From the NCBI RefSeq assembly GCF_004028095.1, contig NZ_SBHM01000007.1:682001-746000 (forward strand): DNA of 64,000 nt, written 5' to 3'. A program made the position numbers and the translations under genes. Positions 23,314-31,911 of this stretch are shown here, in pieces. The notes below the pieces were generated by a model. It saw only the letters and a program-made list of their open reading frames with translations, did no database searches and was not told where the DNA came from. Each line of letters begins with the position of its first letter. Within the stretch, counting starts at the first letter, position 1. Source of the stretch: Paenarthrobacter ureafaciens. GTDB taxonomy: Bacteria; Actinomycetota; Actinomycetes; Actinomycetales; Micrococcaceae.

Positions 23314-23374
23314 TTCGCGGGAAACGTGCGGGCGAGGGCCAAGCCTCCCTGCGAAAGCGCAGGCTTCCCGCGAA
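23314..23374. terminator. Long hairpin between convergent genes
   Basis: 10-bp perfect outer arms (TTCGCGGGAA/TTCCCGCGAA) enclose a second stem around AAGCCT/AGGCTT. It separates the ECF41 gene from the convergent membrane-protein gene. Confidence 0.6.
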
Positions 23375-23398
23375 CCCGGCGAGCTCGACTTCCGGGGC

Positions 23399-24211
23399 CT
23401 AGTCCCCCACCGAGCCACTCACCCGGAGAGCATTGATGATCGCCGGGATGGAGGCAATCAGCATCACCACGGCCCACACCAGGGCCACAACCACGGTGAT
23501 GAGTGCCCAAAACTGGTCCCCTATGGAGACCAATGGCCCCGGCAGGAAGCCGTGGATCACACCAAGGATCACCTGCAGCAGGACGGAGAGTGCCAGCAGC
23601 AACACCAGCCCCGTGATCTTGAAGAACTTCGGCTGGCTCAGGATCAGCAGGACCGCGAACACGATCTTCAGGAGCAACAGAAGGCCCAGGATGGCTGCGG
23701 CCTGCCCCTTGGGGAAGCTTCCCCAGAGCGCCAGGTAGGCCAGTGTTCCGAACGGTGTGGCCACAAACAGCCCGATCATCAGGAACAGCTTGGCCAGGGC
23801 CAGCATCGCGGTGAGGAAAGCTGCGATCACCCAGAGGAACGTCACCACCAGGGTCACGATGCCTTGGATCCGCCCGTAGGCGCGCAGGTCCATGATCAGG
23901 CTCAGTCCGAGCATCACCACCGTGAACAGCAGCAAGCCGTCCAAAAACGCGAGGAAACCTATGCCGGTACCGGGCGGATCGGCGTCGGCCCTTTGCGTTT
24001 TCAGGAAGACATCCAGCGGGACGCCCAGCCTCCCTGCCTCATCGGCAGAAACAGGTTCGACGGCGGTTTGGCCCAGTACCAGCGACATGCCCACTTCGGT
24101 GAGGATCACCAACGCAAATACGACGACGGCGGCGATGAAGAACGGACGGCGCAGCGCACCGGGATCCGGCCCACTGCGGAATCCTCCACGAATCGACCAC
24201 GCTGCGGTCAT
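23399..24211 (-). CDS. Hypothetical multi-pass membrane protein
   Basis: A 270-residue protein with about six membrane helices (starting near FFIAAVVVFALVILTEVGMS, FLAFLDGLLLFTVVMLGLSL, VTLVVTFLWVIAAFLTAMLA, ILGLLLLLKIVFAVLLIL and FWALITVVVALVWAVVML). A soluble loop of about 45 residues follows helix 1. I recognise no family. Divergent gene order puts it opposite the LysE exporter start, on the same strand and downstream of it. Confidence 0.6.
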   Translation of the reverse strand: MTAAWSIRGGFRSGPDPGALRRPFFIAAVVVFALVILTEVGMSLVLGQTAVEPVSADEAGRLGVPLDVFLKTQRADADPPGTGIGFLAFLDGLLLFTVVMLGLSLIMDLRAYGRIQGIVTLVVTFLWVIAAFLTAMLALAKLFLMIGLFVATPFGTLAYLALWGSFPKGQAAAILGLLLLLKIVFAVLLILSQPKFFKITGLVLLLALSVLLQVILGVIHGFLPGPLVSIGDQFWALITVVVALVWAVVMLIASIPAIINALRVSGSVGD

Positions 24212-24257
24212 GGGTCAATTGTGGCACCGCGCGTTCCAGTTACAAGGGGATGCAGGG

Positions 24258-24899
24258 CTAGCTGCTAGCCCCCGATGCCACCACGCCCACGCCCAGTCCC
24301 GCGATGATTCCGCTGCTGGCCCGTTCAACCACAGTGTTCACCTTGGGGCGTTTGAGCCATCGCATGGCCTTGAACGCCACCACGGCCACCATGGAAAGGT
24401 AGGCGAAGGCAATGACGGCCACCGTGACGCCCAGGATAAGGGACGTGCCCATGGTGTCTCCGCCGTGGGGGATGAACTGCGGGACCACGGCCAGGTAGAA
24501 CAGGCCCACTTTGGGGTTGAGCAACGTCGACAACGCCCCGGCACCCACAGCGGAGAGCCTGCTGTACGGAAGGGGTGCGTCATGGCCGTCCCCCGATGTG
24601 CCGGCGTTGGCGGCTTTACGGGACTTGATGAAGGAGGAAATGCCGAGGTAGAGCAGGTAGAGGCCACCGGCGATCTTGATCCACCGGAACAGCTCGGCTG
24701 ACTGCTCAAGGATCGCGGCGAGACCGACGCCTACCAGCGCTGCCCAGACGATCGCCGCGCCCGCCGAGCCGGCAGCGGCAGCGATCCCAGCGCTCGGCCT
24801 GTTCAAAGCGATGCGCAGCACCAGGAAGGTGTCAGGGCCCGGAGTTACGGACAGCACCAGGCAAAGCCCGGCGAAAGCAGCGAGGGATGCGAGAGTCAC
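24258..24899 (-). CDS. LysE/RhtB family amino-acid exporter
   Basis: A 213-residue, six-helix exporter. The N-terminal signature is LVLSVTPGPDTFLVLRIAL, and STLLNPKVGLFYLAVVPQF is the family's second conserved stretch. These proteins export amino acids or similar compounds by proton antiport. Another LysE-family member is at 37102. No regulator lies next to it. Confidence 0.85.
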   Translation of the reverse strand: MTLASLAAFAGLCLVLSVTPGPDTFLVLRIALNRPSAGIAAAAGSAGAAIVWAALVGVGLAAILEQSAELFRWIKIAGGLYLLYLGISSFIKSRKAANAGTSGDGHDAPLPYSRLSAVGAGALSTLLNPKVGLFYLAVVPQFIPHGGDTMGTSLILGVTVAVIAFAYLSMVAVVAFKAMRWLKRPKVNTVVERASSGIIAGLGVGVVASGASS

Positions 24900-25088
24900 A
24901 AGACTGATTGTGGGGCATACCCGCAGGTAGCGGAAGCTGGCTCGTCCGGGCGCTTAAGGTGACTGATTTCGGCCTGGAAGAGCTGCAGAAGCACTTCGGC
25001 CTCGACTTGGCATACTGAGCACCAGCTCTCGCTACGGACCGGCCATAAGGTGGACGCTTTTGCGCAGCCCTATGCCTCGCGTGAAACC

Positions 25089-25976
25089 ATGAGCACCATG
25101 GCCCAGAAGATTGCGTACCAAGGCGAACCGGGAGCCAATTCCGATCTCGCTTGCAAGGAAATGTACCCCGGATACGAGAGCGTGCCCTGCGCCAGCTTTG
25201 AGGATGTTTTTGAGTTGGTATCCAACGGCGACGTGGACCTGGCCATGATCCCGATCGAGAACTCCATTGCCGGGCGCGTGGCGGACATCCATATCCTCCT
25301 TCCACAATCCAGCCTGCAGATTGTGGGCGAGTACTTCCTGCCTATCCGTTTTGACCTGTTGGGAATCCCCGGCGCCACCATCGAAGGGGCAACGGAAGTC
25401 CACAGCCACATCCACGCCTTGGGCCAGTGCCGGAAGATCATCAGGGAAGCCGGACTGAAGCCTGTTATCGCCGGTGACACCGCCGGTTCGGCCCGCGAGG
25501 TGCGGGACTGGAACGATCCCCGCAAGTTATCCCTGGCCCCGCCGCTTGCTGCCGGGCTGTACGGACTGGAGGTGCTGGCCTCGGGAGTCGAAGATGATCC
25601 CACCAACACCACCCGCTTCGTAGTGCTGGCGCGGGAGACTGCCCTTCCCACAAAGGCGGAGCTTCCCGGCCCGGCTATCACCACATTCGTGTTCCGCGTC
25701 CGCAACGTTCCGTCCGCGCTGTACAAAGCACTGGGTGGATTTGCGACCAACGGCCTCAACATGACACGGCTCGAGAGCTACATGGTGGGTAACGAGTTCA
25801 CGGCCACCATGTTCATCTCCGACGTCGAAGGCCATCCGGAAGACGCGAGGTTGCGGCGGGCCCTGGAGGAACTCGAGTTCTTCACCACCGAGGTCCGGGT
25901 CCTTGGCGTCTACCCGGCAGACGCGTACCGCGCAAAGAGCACAGAGACCGCGGGTGCAAGCCAATTACTAGGCTAG
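25089..25976 (+). CDS. pheA: Prephenate dehydratase
   Basis: A 295-residue monofunctional prephenate dehydratase, converting prephenate to phenylpyruvate for phenylalanine synthesis. The catalytic domain opens with KIAYQGEPGANSD and carries the conserved DDPTNTTRFVVLAR (TRF motif). The C-terminal ACT domain senses phenylalanine and contains NGLNMTRLESYMV (ESRP-like region). GTG 25050 is an upstream alternative start. The gene's stop codon lies within the operator of the following toxin-antitoxin pair. The 190-bp region before it (24900-25088) holds a 19-codon reading frame of no clear meaning. Confidence 0.9.
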   Translation: MSTMAQKIAYQGEPGANSDLACKEMYPGYESVPCASFEDVFELVSNGDVDLAMIPIENSIAGRVADIHILLPQSSLQIVGEYFLPIRFDLLGIPGATIEGATEVHSHIHALGQCRKIIREAGLKPVIAGDTAGSAREVRDWNDPRKLSLAPPLAAGLYGLEVLASGVEDDPTNTTRFVVLARETALPTKAELPGPAITTFVFRVRNVPSALYKALGGFATNGLNMTRLESYMVGNEFTATMFISDVEGHPEDARLRRALEELEFFTTEVRVLGVYPADAYRAKSTETAGASQLLG

Positions 25977-25995
25977 TTATTAGCCTGATAATTGG
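25961..25995. promoter_or_regulatory. Toxin-antitoxin operator overlapping the pheA stop codon
   Basis: A 35-bp near-palindrome: outer arms CCAATTA/TAATTGG and inner arms AGGCTA/TAGCCT with two mismatches between. It includes the pheA stop (25974-25976) and lies 13 bp before the antitoxin start, as expected for antitoxin autoregulation. Confidence 0.65.
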
Positions 25996-26008
25996 CTAGA
26001 ATTGGGTC

Positions 26009-26284
26009 ATGAAGACGGTTCCCCTCAGCGAGGCCAAGGACAAACTCTCGGCCTTGGTCGAAGAAGCAGACACCACACACGAAATCATTCAGATCACTCG
26101 CCACGGACACCCGTCGGCCGTCCTCATGTCTGCGGATGACCTGGAATCACTTCAGGAAACCATCCACTGGCTGTCCCAACCGGGCCTACGTGAGGATCTT
26201 GCACAGGCTCGCCGCGATATCGCAGAGGGCAACACAGTAAGCGGCGATGACCTGCGCCGTGAATTCGGACTGCCTCCCCGGTGA
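26009..26284 (+). CDS. Type II antitoxin, Phd/YefM family
   Basis: A 91-residue antitoxin. The Phd/YefM N-terminal DNA-binding domain is clear: KTVPLSEAKDKLSALVEEAD then IIQITRHGHPSAVLMSADDL. The acidic C-terminus would wrap the toxin. Overlaps the toxin gene by four bases (GTGA), so they are translated together. The palindrome directly upstream is its likely operator. Confidence 0.9.
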   Translation: MKTVPLSEAKDKLSALVEEADTTHEIIQITRHGHPSAVLMSADDLESLQETIHWLSQPGLREDLAQARRDIAEGNTVSGDDLRREFGLPPR

Positions 26285-26571
26285 GCAATTCCAGCTTGGA
26301 GGGCGAGCCGTGGAACATTCAGGTCACAAGTCCGGCACTGAAAACATTTCATCGGCTTCCCGAAAAGGCCGCCTCCGCCATAGTGGAGTTCATAACCGGG
26401 GCCCTGGCAGGCAACCCACACCGCCTCAGCAAACCCCTGACCAATGAACTTCTTGGCATGCGCACCGCCCGCCGAGGTGATTACCGCGTGTTGTTCACCC
26501 TCGACATCGAGGACCACGTGCTCTACGTCCATCGAATTCAGCACCGCGCAGATGTCTACAAACCTCGCTGA
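26281..26571 (+). CDS. Type II toxin, RelE/ParE family
   Basis: A 96-residue RelE-superfamily toxin. Recognised by WNIQVTSPALKTFHRLPEKA, NPHRLSKPLTNELLGMRTA and RRGDYRVLFTLDIEDHVLYV ending in HRADVY. The Arg-rich LLGMRTARRGDYRV segment is where RelE ribonucleases bind mRNA on the ribosome. GTG 26281 is set by the overlap with the antitoxin stop. It is probably an mRNA interferase neutralised by the upstream protein. Confidence 0.9.
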   Translation: MSNSSLEGEPWNIQVTSPALKTFHRLPEKAASAIVEFITGALAGNPHRLSKPLTNELLGMRTARRGDYRVLFTLDIEDHVLYVHRIQHRADVYKPR

Positions 26572-26582
26572 TTCGTCAGCAC

Positions 26583-27560
26583 CTAGGAGTGCGTCGGTTC
26601 CTCCACCAATGCCGTGGCAATGCTGTCCACGTCGTCCAGCGCTGCGAGGTACCGTTCAGCATCCAACGCGGCCGCGCAGCCGGTGCCCGCGGCGGTGATC
26701 GCTTGGCGGTACCGGTGGTCCACGGCGTCGCCGCATGCAAAGACCCCGGACAGGTTGGTGCATGTGGTAGGCGAATCCACCTTGATGTAGCCCTCGGCGT
26801 CGAGCTCAACCTGGCCGGCCACGAGCTCCGTGCGGGGCAAGTGCCCGATCGCAACGAAGATCCCGGTTGCCGCTTGCTCGCGGGTTTCACCGGTCCGCGT
26901 ATCCGTGAGGGTTACGCCCGTGACCTTGGAATCGCCATGGATGGCCGTCACTGCCGAATTCCACGCGAAGCGGATCTTTGGATTGTCTTTCGCCCGCTGG
27001 GCCATGATGCGGGAGGCACGCAGCTCGCCTTTACGCACCACCACGGTCACGGACTTCCCGAACCGCGTCAGGAAGGTTGCTTCCTCCATGGCGGAGTCGC
27101 CGCCGCCCACCACAATGATGTCCTGCTCGCGGAAGAAGAAGCCGTCGCACGTGGCACACCAGGACACTCCATGGCCGCTGAGTTTCTTCTCTTCCGGGAG
27201 ACCGAGTTCCTTATAGGCCGACCCGGTGGCAAGGATGACGGCCGGAGCTTCGTGGGTCTCCCCTGCCCCGGTGACCACCGACTTAAGGTGACCCTGCAGT
27301 GACACCGAGGTGACGTCGTCGAACACTATTTCAGCGCCGAACTTTTCCGCCTGCGCTTGGAGGCCATCCATCAACTCCGGGCCTTGGATGCCATCGGGGA
27401 ACCCCGGGAAATTCTCCACTTCGGTGGTGTTCATGAGGGCCCCGCCCGCCGTTACGGAACCGGCCAGGACCAAGGGCTTGAGGCCCGCGCGGGCGGCGTA
27501 GATTGCTGCGGTGTAGCCGGCGGGGCCGGACCCTATGATGATCAGCTGTTGCGTGCTCAC
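26583..27560 (-). CDS. trxB: Thioredoxin-disulfide reductase
   Basis: A 325-residue FAD/NADPH enzyme that reduces thioredoxin. FAD-binding motif [19 protein letters not shown], redox-active pair in [18 protein letters not shown] loop [14 protein letters not shown] and C-terminal FAD motif [16 protein letters not shown] are all in place. GTG 27560 is chosen for AGGAG six bases upstream; the longer frame adds a non-conserved tail. The MMPL exporter gene on the same strand ends 63 bases upstream. Confidence 0.95.
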   Translation of the reverse strand: MSTQQLIIIGSGPAGYTAAIYAARAGLKPLVLAGSVTAGGALMNTTEVENFPGFPDGIQGPELMDGLQAQAEKFGAEIVFDDVTSVSLQGHLKSVVTGAGETHEAPAVILATGSAYKELGLPEEKKLSGHGVSWCATCDGFFFREQDIIVVGGGDSAMEEATFLTRFGKSVTVVVRKGELRASRIMAQRAKDNPKIRFAWNSAVTAIHGDSKVTGVTLTDTRTGETREQAATGIFVAIGHLPRTELVAGQVELDAEGYIKVDSPTTCTNLSGVFACGDAVDHRYRQAITAAGTGCAAALDAERYLAALDDVDSIATALVEEPTHS

Positions 27561-27623
27561 AAAATCTCCTTGGCTCGGCGGGTACCCATCAAGTGCAACA
27601 AGTACCCGCCAAGCAATCAAGGG

Positions 27624-29795
27624 TTATCCGCTCACAGGCGCTTTGTCCTGCTCGCTTGCCTGGACGCGCGACCGGGAGCTGCCGCGGCTTAGCTTGCTCG
27701 GCCACCAGACCTTGTCTCCGATGTCGTAGGCGAGGGCGGGGACCAACAGCGAGCGCACCAGGACGGTATCCAGAAGCACGCCGAAGGCAACAATGAACGC
27801 CAACTGCACCAGGAACATGATGGGGATGACACCGAGGGCCGCGAACGTGGCAGCCAGGACAACGCCCGCCGAAGTAATGACGCCACCGGTGACGCCGAGG
27901 CCGCGGAGGATGCCCGGACGGGTGCCGTGCTTGAGCGATTCCTCGCGCACGCGGCTCATCAGGAAGATGTTGTAGTCCACGCCCAGCGCCACCAGGAACA
28001 CGAAGCCGAACAGCGGCACCGTGGCGTCGGCACCCAAGAATCCGAAGATCCCGTTGAAGACCCATGCGGAGACGCCCATCGCCGCGCCGTAGGACAGCAC
28101 TACGGACAACACCAGCAGCACGGGGGCCACCACGGACCTGAGCAGGAGCATCAGGATGAAGAGGATGACCACCAGCACGATCGGAATGATCACCACCAGG
28201 TCCCGCTGGGCGGTGGTGTTGGTGTCCAGGGCGGTAGCCGTGATGCCGCCCACCAGCGCTTCGGAATCCACTTCCTTCAGTGACGTCCGCAGTTCCTTGA
28301 CGGTCTCTTCCGCCTCGAGCGAGTCCGCCGCGGAGCTGAGGGTCGCGTTGATGAGTACCCGCCCGTCGCGGACGGCCGGGTCAGCCGACGCTCCCGGAGC
28401 CCCGGTGACGGGAATGTTGCCTTCGGCCAGGAGGTAGGCGTCGCTGACGCCGTTGGTTGCCTTGACCTTGTCCAGCACCTGCTGGGCGCTGCCTTCGGAA
28501 GCCACCACGACGGCGGGGCTGCCGCTGCCGGCGTCGAAGTGCCTCGCCAGTGCTGCCTGGCCGTCAACGGCGTCGGACTTGGCCAGGATGACGTCGGTCT
28601 GCGGAACACCGTTGGCTTTCAACTGCGTAATGCCGATCGAAGCGACCGCAAGGAGCAGGACGGAGGCGACCCATACGATGCGCGGCCGTTTGGAAACCAG
28701 CGAACCCACACGGCGCCACAGACCCTTTTGCCCCTCAAGTCCGGTGACCAGCTCAGGTTCGCGTTCGTCGTCGGGCAGTAGCTTGGGCCGGAAAGGCCAG
28801 AAGGCCGCGCGGCCCAGCAACGCCATGAAAGCAGGAAGGAGGGTCAGTGCCGCCAGGAGGGCGCATACGATACCGGCCGCCGCCACAGGCCCAAGGCCCT
28901 TGTTCGAGTTCAGGTCGGAGAAGAGGAGGCAGAGCAGAGCGATGATGACGGTTGCGCCGGAGGCCAGGATCGGTTCGAACGATGCCTTCCACGCGGTGAG
29001 AACTGCTTGCGTTCGGTTGGTGGTGTGGGTCAGCGCCTCACGGAACCGGGCAACGTAGAGGAGCGCGTAGTCGGTTGCCGCGCCGATCACCAGGATGGAG
29101 AGGATGCCTTGGCTCTGGCCGTTGAGCTGGATCCAGCCGGCCTTTGCCATGCCGAAGACCAACAGGATGGCTGCTGACAGCGCAAAGACCGAGGTCAGCA
29201 GCACGGCGATCGGCAGGACCACTGAGCGGTACACCAGAAGCAGGATGATGAACACCGCACCGAGGGCCACCAGGAGAAGGATGCCGTCGATGCCGCCGAA
29301 GGCGTTCACGAGGTCCGCCGTGAGTCCGGCGGGTCCGGTCACGAAGGCCTGCATGCCATCGGGCGCGCCGGGCTGGACCACGTCGCGGAGCTCCTTGACC
29401 TTCTCGCGCAGCTCATCCGAGGACGCAATGGGGACGATGAACTGGACAGCCTTGCCGTCTTCCGACGGGATAGGGCCCACGACGGCGCTGCCCAGCTTGA
29501 GTGCCTCAATGTCGGCCTTCAGCTTGGCTGCTTCGCCGAGCTGTGCGGGTGTGAAGGCTGAGTCGTTCTCGATGATGACGACGCCTGGAATTTCCTCGGA
29601 GTCGCGGAACTTGGCTTGCCACTCCGCTGCGGCGGTCGCTTCAGCGCTTGCAGGCAGGAACGATGCTTGGTCGTTCGAGGAGACTTCGCTGATCCGGCCG
29701 AATGTCGGTCCACCAATGCCTGCGATGCCGAGCCACGTGATGACAAGCACCACGGGCACTAACCATCTGAGCCAGAAAGGCACCTTCGATGTCAT
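27624..29795 (-). CDS. MMPL-family RND-type exporter
   Basis: A 723-residue, 12-helix exporter of the MMPL/RND superfamily, related to mycobacterial lipid exporters. Two repeats each hold a periplasmic loop; the N-terminal FGRISEVSSNDQASFLPASA is typical of the family's first loop, and ILVIGAATDYALLYVARFRE and VFLVALGVDYNIFLMSRVRE carry the paired charged helix-4 and helix-10 signatures. ATG 29795 has AAGGA just before it. Divergent from a MarR regulator with an A/T-rich palindrome between, so it is likely a regulated efflux pump. Confidence 0.92.
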   Translation of the reverse strand: MTSKVPFWLRWLVPVVLVITWLGIAGIGGPTFGRISEVSSNDQASFLPASAEATAAAEWQAKFRDSEEIPGVVIIENDSAFTPAQLGEAAKLKADIEALKLGSAVVGPIPSEDGKAVQFIVPIASSDELREKVKELRDVVQPGAPDGMQAFVTGPAGLTADLVNAFGGIDGILLLVALGAVFIILLLVYRSVVLPIAVLLTSVFALSAAILLVFGMAKAGWIQLNGQSQGILSILVIGAATDYALLYVARFREALTHTTNRTQAVLTAWKASFEPILASGATVIIALLCLLFSDLNSNKGLGPVAAAGIVCALLAALTLLPAFMALLGRAAFWPFRPKLLPDDEREPELVTGLEGQKGLWRRVGSLVSKRPRIVWVASVLLLAVASIGITQLKANGVPQTDVILAKSDAVDGQAALARHFDAGSGSPAVVVASEGSAQQVLDKVKATNGVSDAYLLAEGNIPVTGAPGASADPAVRDGRVLINATLSSAADSLEAEETVKELRTSLKEVDSEALVGGITATALDTNTTAQRDLVVIIPIVLVVILFILMLLLRSVVAPVLLVLSVVLSYGAAMGVSAWVFNGIFGFLGADATVPLFGFVFLVALGVDYNIFLMSRVREESLKHGTRPGILRGLGVTGGVITSAGVVLAATFAALGVIPIMFLVQLAFIVAFGVLLDTVLVRSLLVPALAYDIGDKVWWPSKLSRGSSRSRVQASEQDKAPVSG

Positions 29796-29827
29796 GAGTC
29801 CTTCTTCCAGGGAGGGGTGGCGGGGTT

Positions 29828-29851
29828 TACTATTTATTAGACAATAGAGTA
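29828..29851. promoter_or_regulatory. Candidate MarR operator
   Basis: CTATT (29830-29834) and AATAG (29843-29847), within TACT...AGTA ends, form an A/T-rich inverted repeat in a GC-rich setting. It lies between the divergent MMPL exporter and MarR genes. Confidence 0.45.
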
Positions 29852-29956
29852 TCTCCACCATGGAACTATTCCAATCCTCTGATTCGGAAATACCTCGTGG
29901 GTCCGGAGCGGGAGTAGTATCCGGAAGGCAGCAAACATGAAAGCAGGAGGGTCAGC

Positions 29957-30559
29957 ATGGCTGAGGCTTGGGCCGAACACCCCAATAGTGCTGACGAGGC
30001 CACGGAGCGCCCGCAACCCGGGGCCGCGACCGGCGGACAACAGACCGGGCCCCCTCAGGGTGGGCTGACGCAGGACCTCGTGCGCGTGCTGCAGGATTTC
30101 ACCCTCGAGGCCAACCACTACGTGGACGCTGCCGGAGGGCGAAAGGAGATGCACCGCACCGACCTCAACGCCCTGGCCGTGATCATGCGCCACTCGGCAG
30201 CAGGCCGCGTAGTAACCCCCGGGGTCCTCCGCAGCGAGTTGCGGCTGAGCTCGCCTGCCACCACGGCGCTGGTGGACCGGCTCCATGCGTCCGGCCACCT
30301 GACCCGCGAGCGCCTGGGCTCCGACCGCCGGCAGGTCCAGCTCCACATGACCCCCAAGGCCTACCAGGATGGCAGCGCCATGTTCCTTCCCCTCGCCCTG
30401 CGGATGGGCAAAGCGATGGGAGCCTACACTCCTGAAGAGTTGGAGTTGGTGCAGCGCTTCATGACGGACATGGTGGAGGCCACCATCGCAGCGCGCCACG
30501 AAGCAACCCACCCACCCCACCCCGAACCCACCCAACCGCCCCACCCCGAACCCAACTAG
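29957..30559 (+). CDS. MarR family transcriptional regulator
   Basis: A 200-residue regulator. The winged helix-turn-helix has RVVTPGVLRSELRLSSPATT, ALVDRLHASGHLTRERLGSD and RRQVQLHMTPKAYQ. It likely represses the divergent MMPL exporter gene. The last 20 residues are His/Pro-rich (HPEPTQPPHPEPN) and end in Asn-stop inside the palindromic repeat at 30554. The stop codon TAG is supplied by that repeat. Confidence 0.9.
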   Translation: MAEAWAEHPNSADEATERPQPGAATGGQQTGPPQGGLTQDLVRVLQDFTLEANHYVDAAGGRKEMHRTDLNALAVIMRHSAAGRVVTPGVLRSELRLSSPATTALVDRLHASGHLTRERLGSDRRQVQLHMTPKAYQDGSAMFLPLALRMGKAMGAYTPEELELVQRFMTDMVEATIAARHEATHPPHPEPTQPPHPEPN

Positions 30560-30613
30560 GTCGCAATTGTGCGCGTTTTGACCGCTGAAAACGCGCACAA
30601 TTGCGACCTAGTT
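30554..30613. repeat. Palindromic intergenic repeat, copy 2 (perfect 26-bp arms)
   Basis: 26-base arms beginning AACTAGGTCGCAATTGTG flank an 8-base loop with no mismatch. The TAG of the MarR gene lies inside the left arm. Copies 1 and 3 are at 20732 and 42367. A stem this strong would act as an efficient terminator even without a T-run. Confidence 0.92.
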
Positions 30614-30639
30614 GAGTGGGCAAGCTGTAGCGTTTCCCT

Positions 30640-31455
30640 ATGAACGAGCAGCAGCCAGAAGATGTCTACACCCACGGACACCACGAGTCGGTTGTCCGGG
30701 CCCACGCCTCACGGACCGCCGAGAATTCGGCCGCGTTCGTCATACCTCACCTGACGCCCGGAACGGCCGTGCTCGACGTCGGTTGCGGACCGGGCAGCAT
30801 CACGTGCGACTTCGCGCGGCTGGTCGCCCCCGGGCACGTGATCGGGCTGGACCGCTCACCCGATGTCATCAACCAGGCCGCCGAGCTGGCGAAGGACCGC
30901 GGCGTGGACAACGTCGAGTTCCGCACCGGCAATATCTACGACCTCGAATTCGAGGATGAGTCGTTCGACCTCGTCCACGCCCACCAGGTCCTCCAGCACC
31001 TGACCGACCCCGTGGCAGCGCTGCGCGAAATGCGGCGGGTCGCAAAGGCGGGGGCCATCGTCGCGGTTCGCGACGCCGACTTCCACGGCATGAGCTGGTA
31101 CCCGGAAGTCCCCGAATTGGACGAATGGATGGAGCTCTACCAGAAGATCGCCCGCCGCAACGGCGCCGAGCCCGACGCCGGACGCCGCTTGGTCTCGTGG
31201 GCGCAGCAGGCCGGGTTCGGACAGGTTTCGCCAAGCAGCAGCAACTGGCTCTACGCCACGGCCCAGCAACGCGCGTGGCAATCCAGGGTCTGGAGCGAAC
31301 GCGTGTTGCATTCGGCCTTCGCCGAGCAGGCTCTTGAATACGGCTTCGCCAACGAGGCCGACCTTGCCCGCATTGCAGCGGGCTGGCATCGTTGGGGAGC
31401 CACCGAGGACGGCTACTTCCTCATCCCCAACGGCGAAGTCATAGCCCGGGCGTAA
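30640..31455 (+). CDS. SAM-dependent methyltransferase (class I)
   Basis: A 271-residue Rossmann-fold methyltransferase. Motif I is VLDVGCGPGSITCDFARLV, the acidic loop is IGLDRSPDVINQA, and motif IV region is FDLVHAHQVLQHLTDP. It resembles UbiE/Methyltransf_11-type enzymes; the substrate is unknown. It stands alone between a palindromic repeat and the DGPF gene. Confidence 0.88.
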   Translation: MNEQQPEDVYTHGHHESVVRAHASRTAENSAAFVIPHLTPGTAVLDVGCGPGSITCDFARLVAPGHVIGLDRSPDVINQAAELAKDRGVDNVEFRTGNIYDLEFEDESFDLVHAHQVLQHLTDPVAALREMRRVAKAGAIVAVRDADFHGMSWYPEVPELDEWMELYQKIARRNGAEPDAGRRLVSWAQQAGFGQVSPSSSNWLYATAQQRAWQSRVWSERVLHSAFAEQALEYGFANEADLARIAAGWHRWGATEDGYFLIPNGEVIARA

Positions 31456-31549
31456 AAAAGTTTGCCGAACCACGTAGAAAATCCGGTATCAGTTCCGACC
31501 TATGAGTGAAGGCAACCACACAGGGAGCCCCTCACCAAGGAGTTCAGAG

Positions 31550-31909
31550 ATGAAATACATGATCATGATGTTCGGATCCGCCGAGGGCATGATGGAGACC
31601 GCTGATCCGGAGTGGGTCAAGGAAATGATCGGTTTCATGATCCAGATCGACAAGGATCTCCGTGATTCCGGTGAGCTGGTCTTCAACGCCGGACTGGCAG
31701 ACGGAAGCACCGCCAAGCTGGTCAAGCAGACCCCGGACGGCGTCATCACCACGGACGGCCCCTACGCCGAGGCAAAGGAGTCCCTGATCGGGTACTGGGT
31801 GGTGGACGTCGCCAGCGAGGAGCGGGCCGTGGAGATCTGCTCCAGCATCGTCAAGTACGCGCAAGTGGTGGAACTCCGCGCCATCCCGGACGGCCCGCCG
31901 GAGGTCTAG
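31550..31909 (+). CDS. DGPF (YCII-related) protein linked to ECF42
   Basis: A 119-residue YCII/DGPF domain protein: MKYMIMMFGSAEGM then the DGPYAEAKESLIGYWVVDV core that contains the DGP(F/Y) signature. Proteins of this family are almost always next to ECF42 sigma factors, as here, and are their presumed targets. ATG 31550 has AAGGAG seven bases upstream. The stop lies eight bases downstream of the SD of the sigma gene. Confidence 0.88.
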   Translation: MKYMIMMFGSAEGMMETADPEWVKEMIGFMIQIDKDLRDSGELVFNAGLADGSTAKLVKQTPDGVITTDGPYAEAKESLIGYWVVDVASEERAVEICSSIVKYAQVVELRAIPDGPPEV

Positions 31910-31911
31910 CC

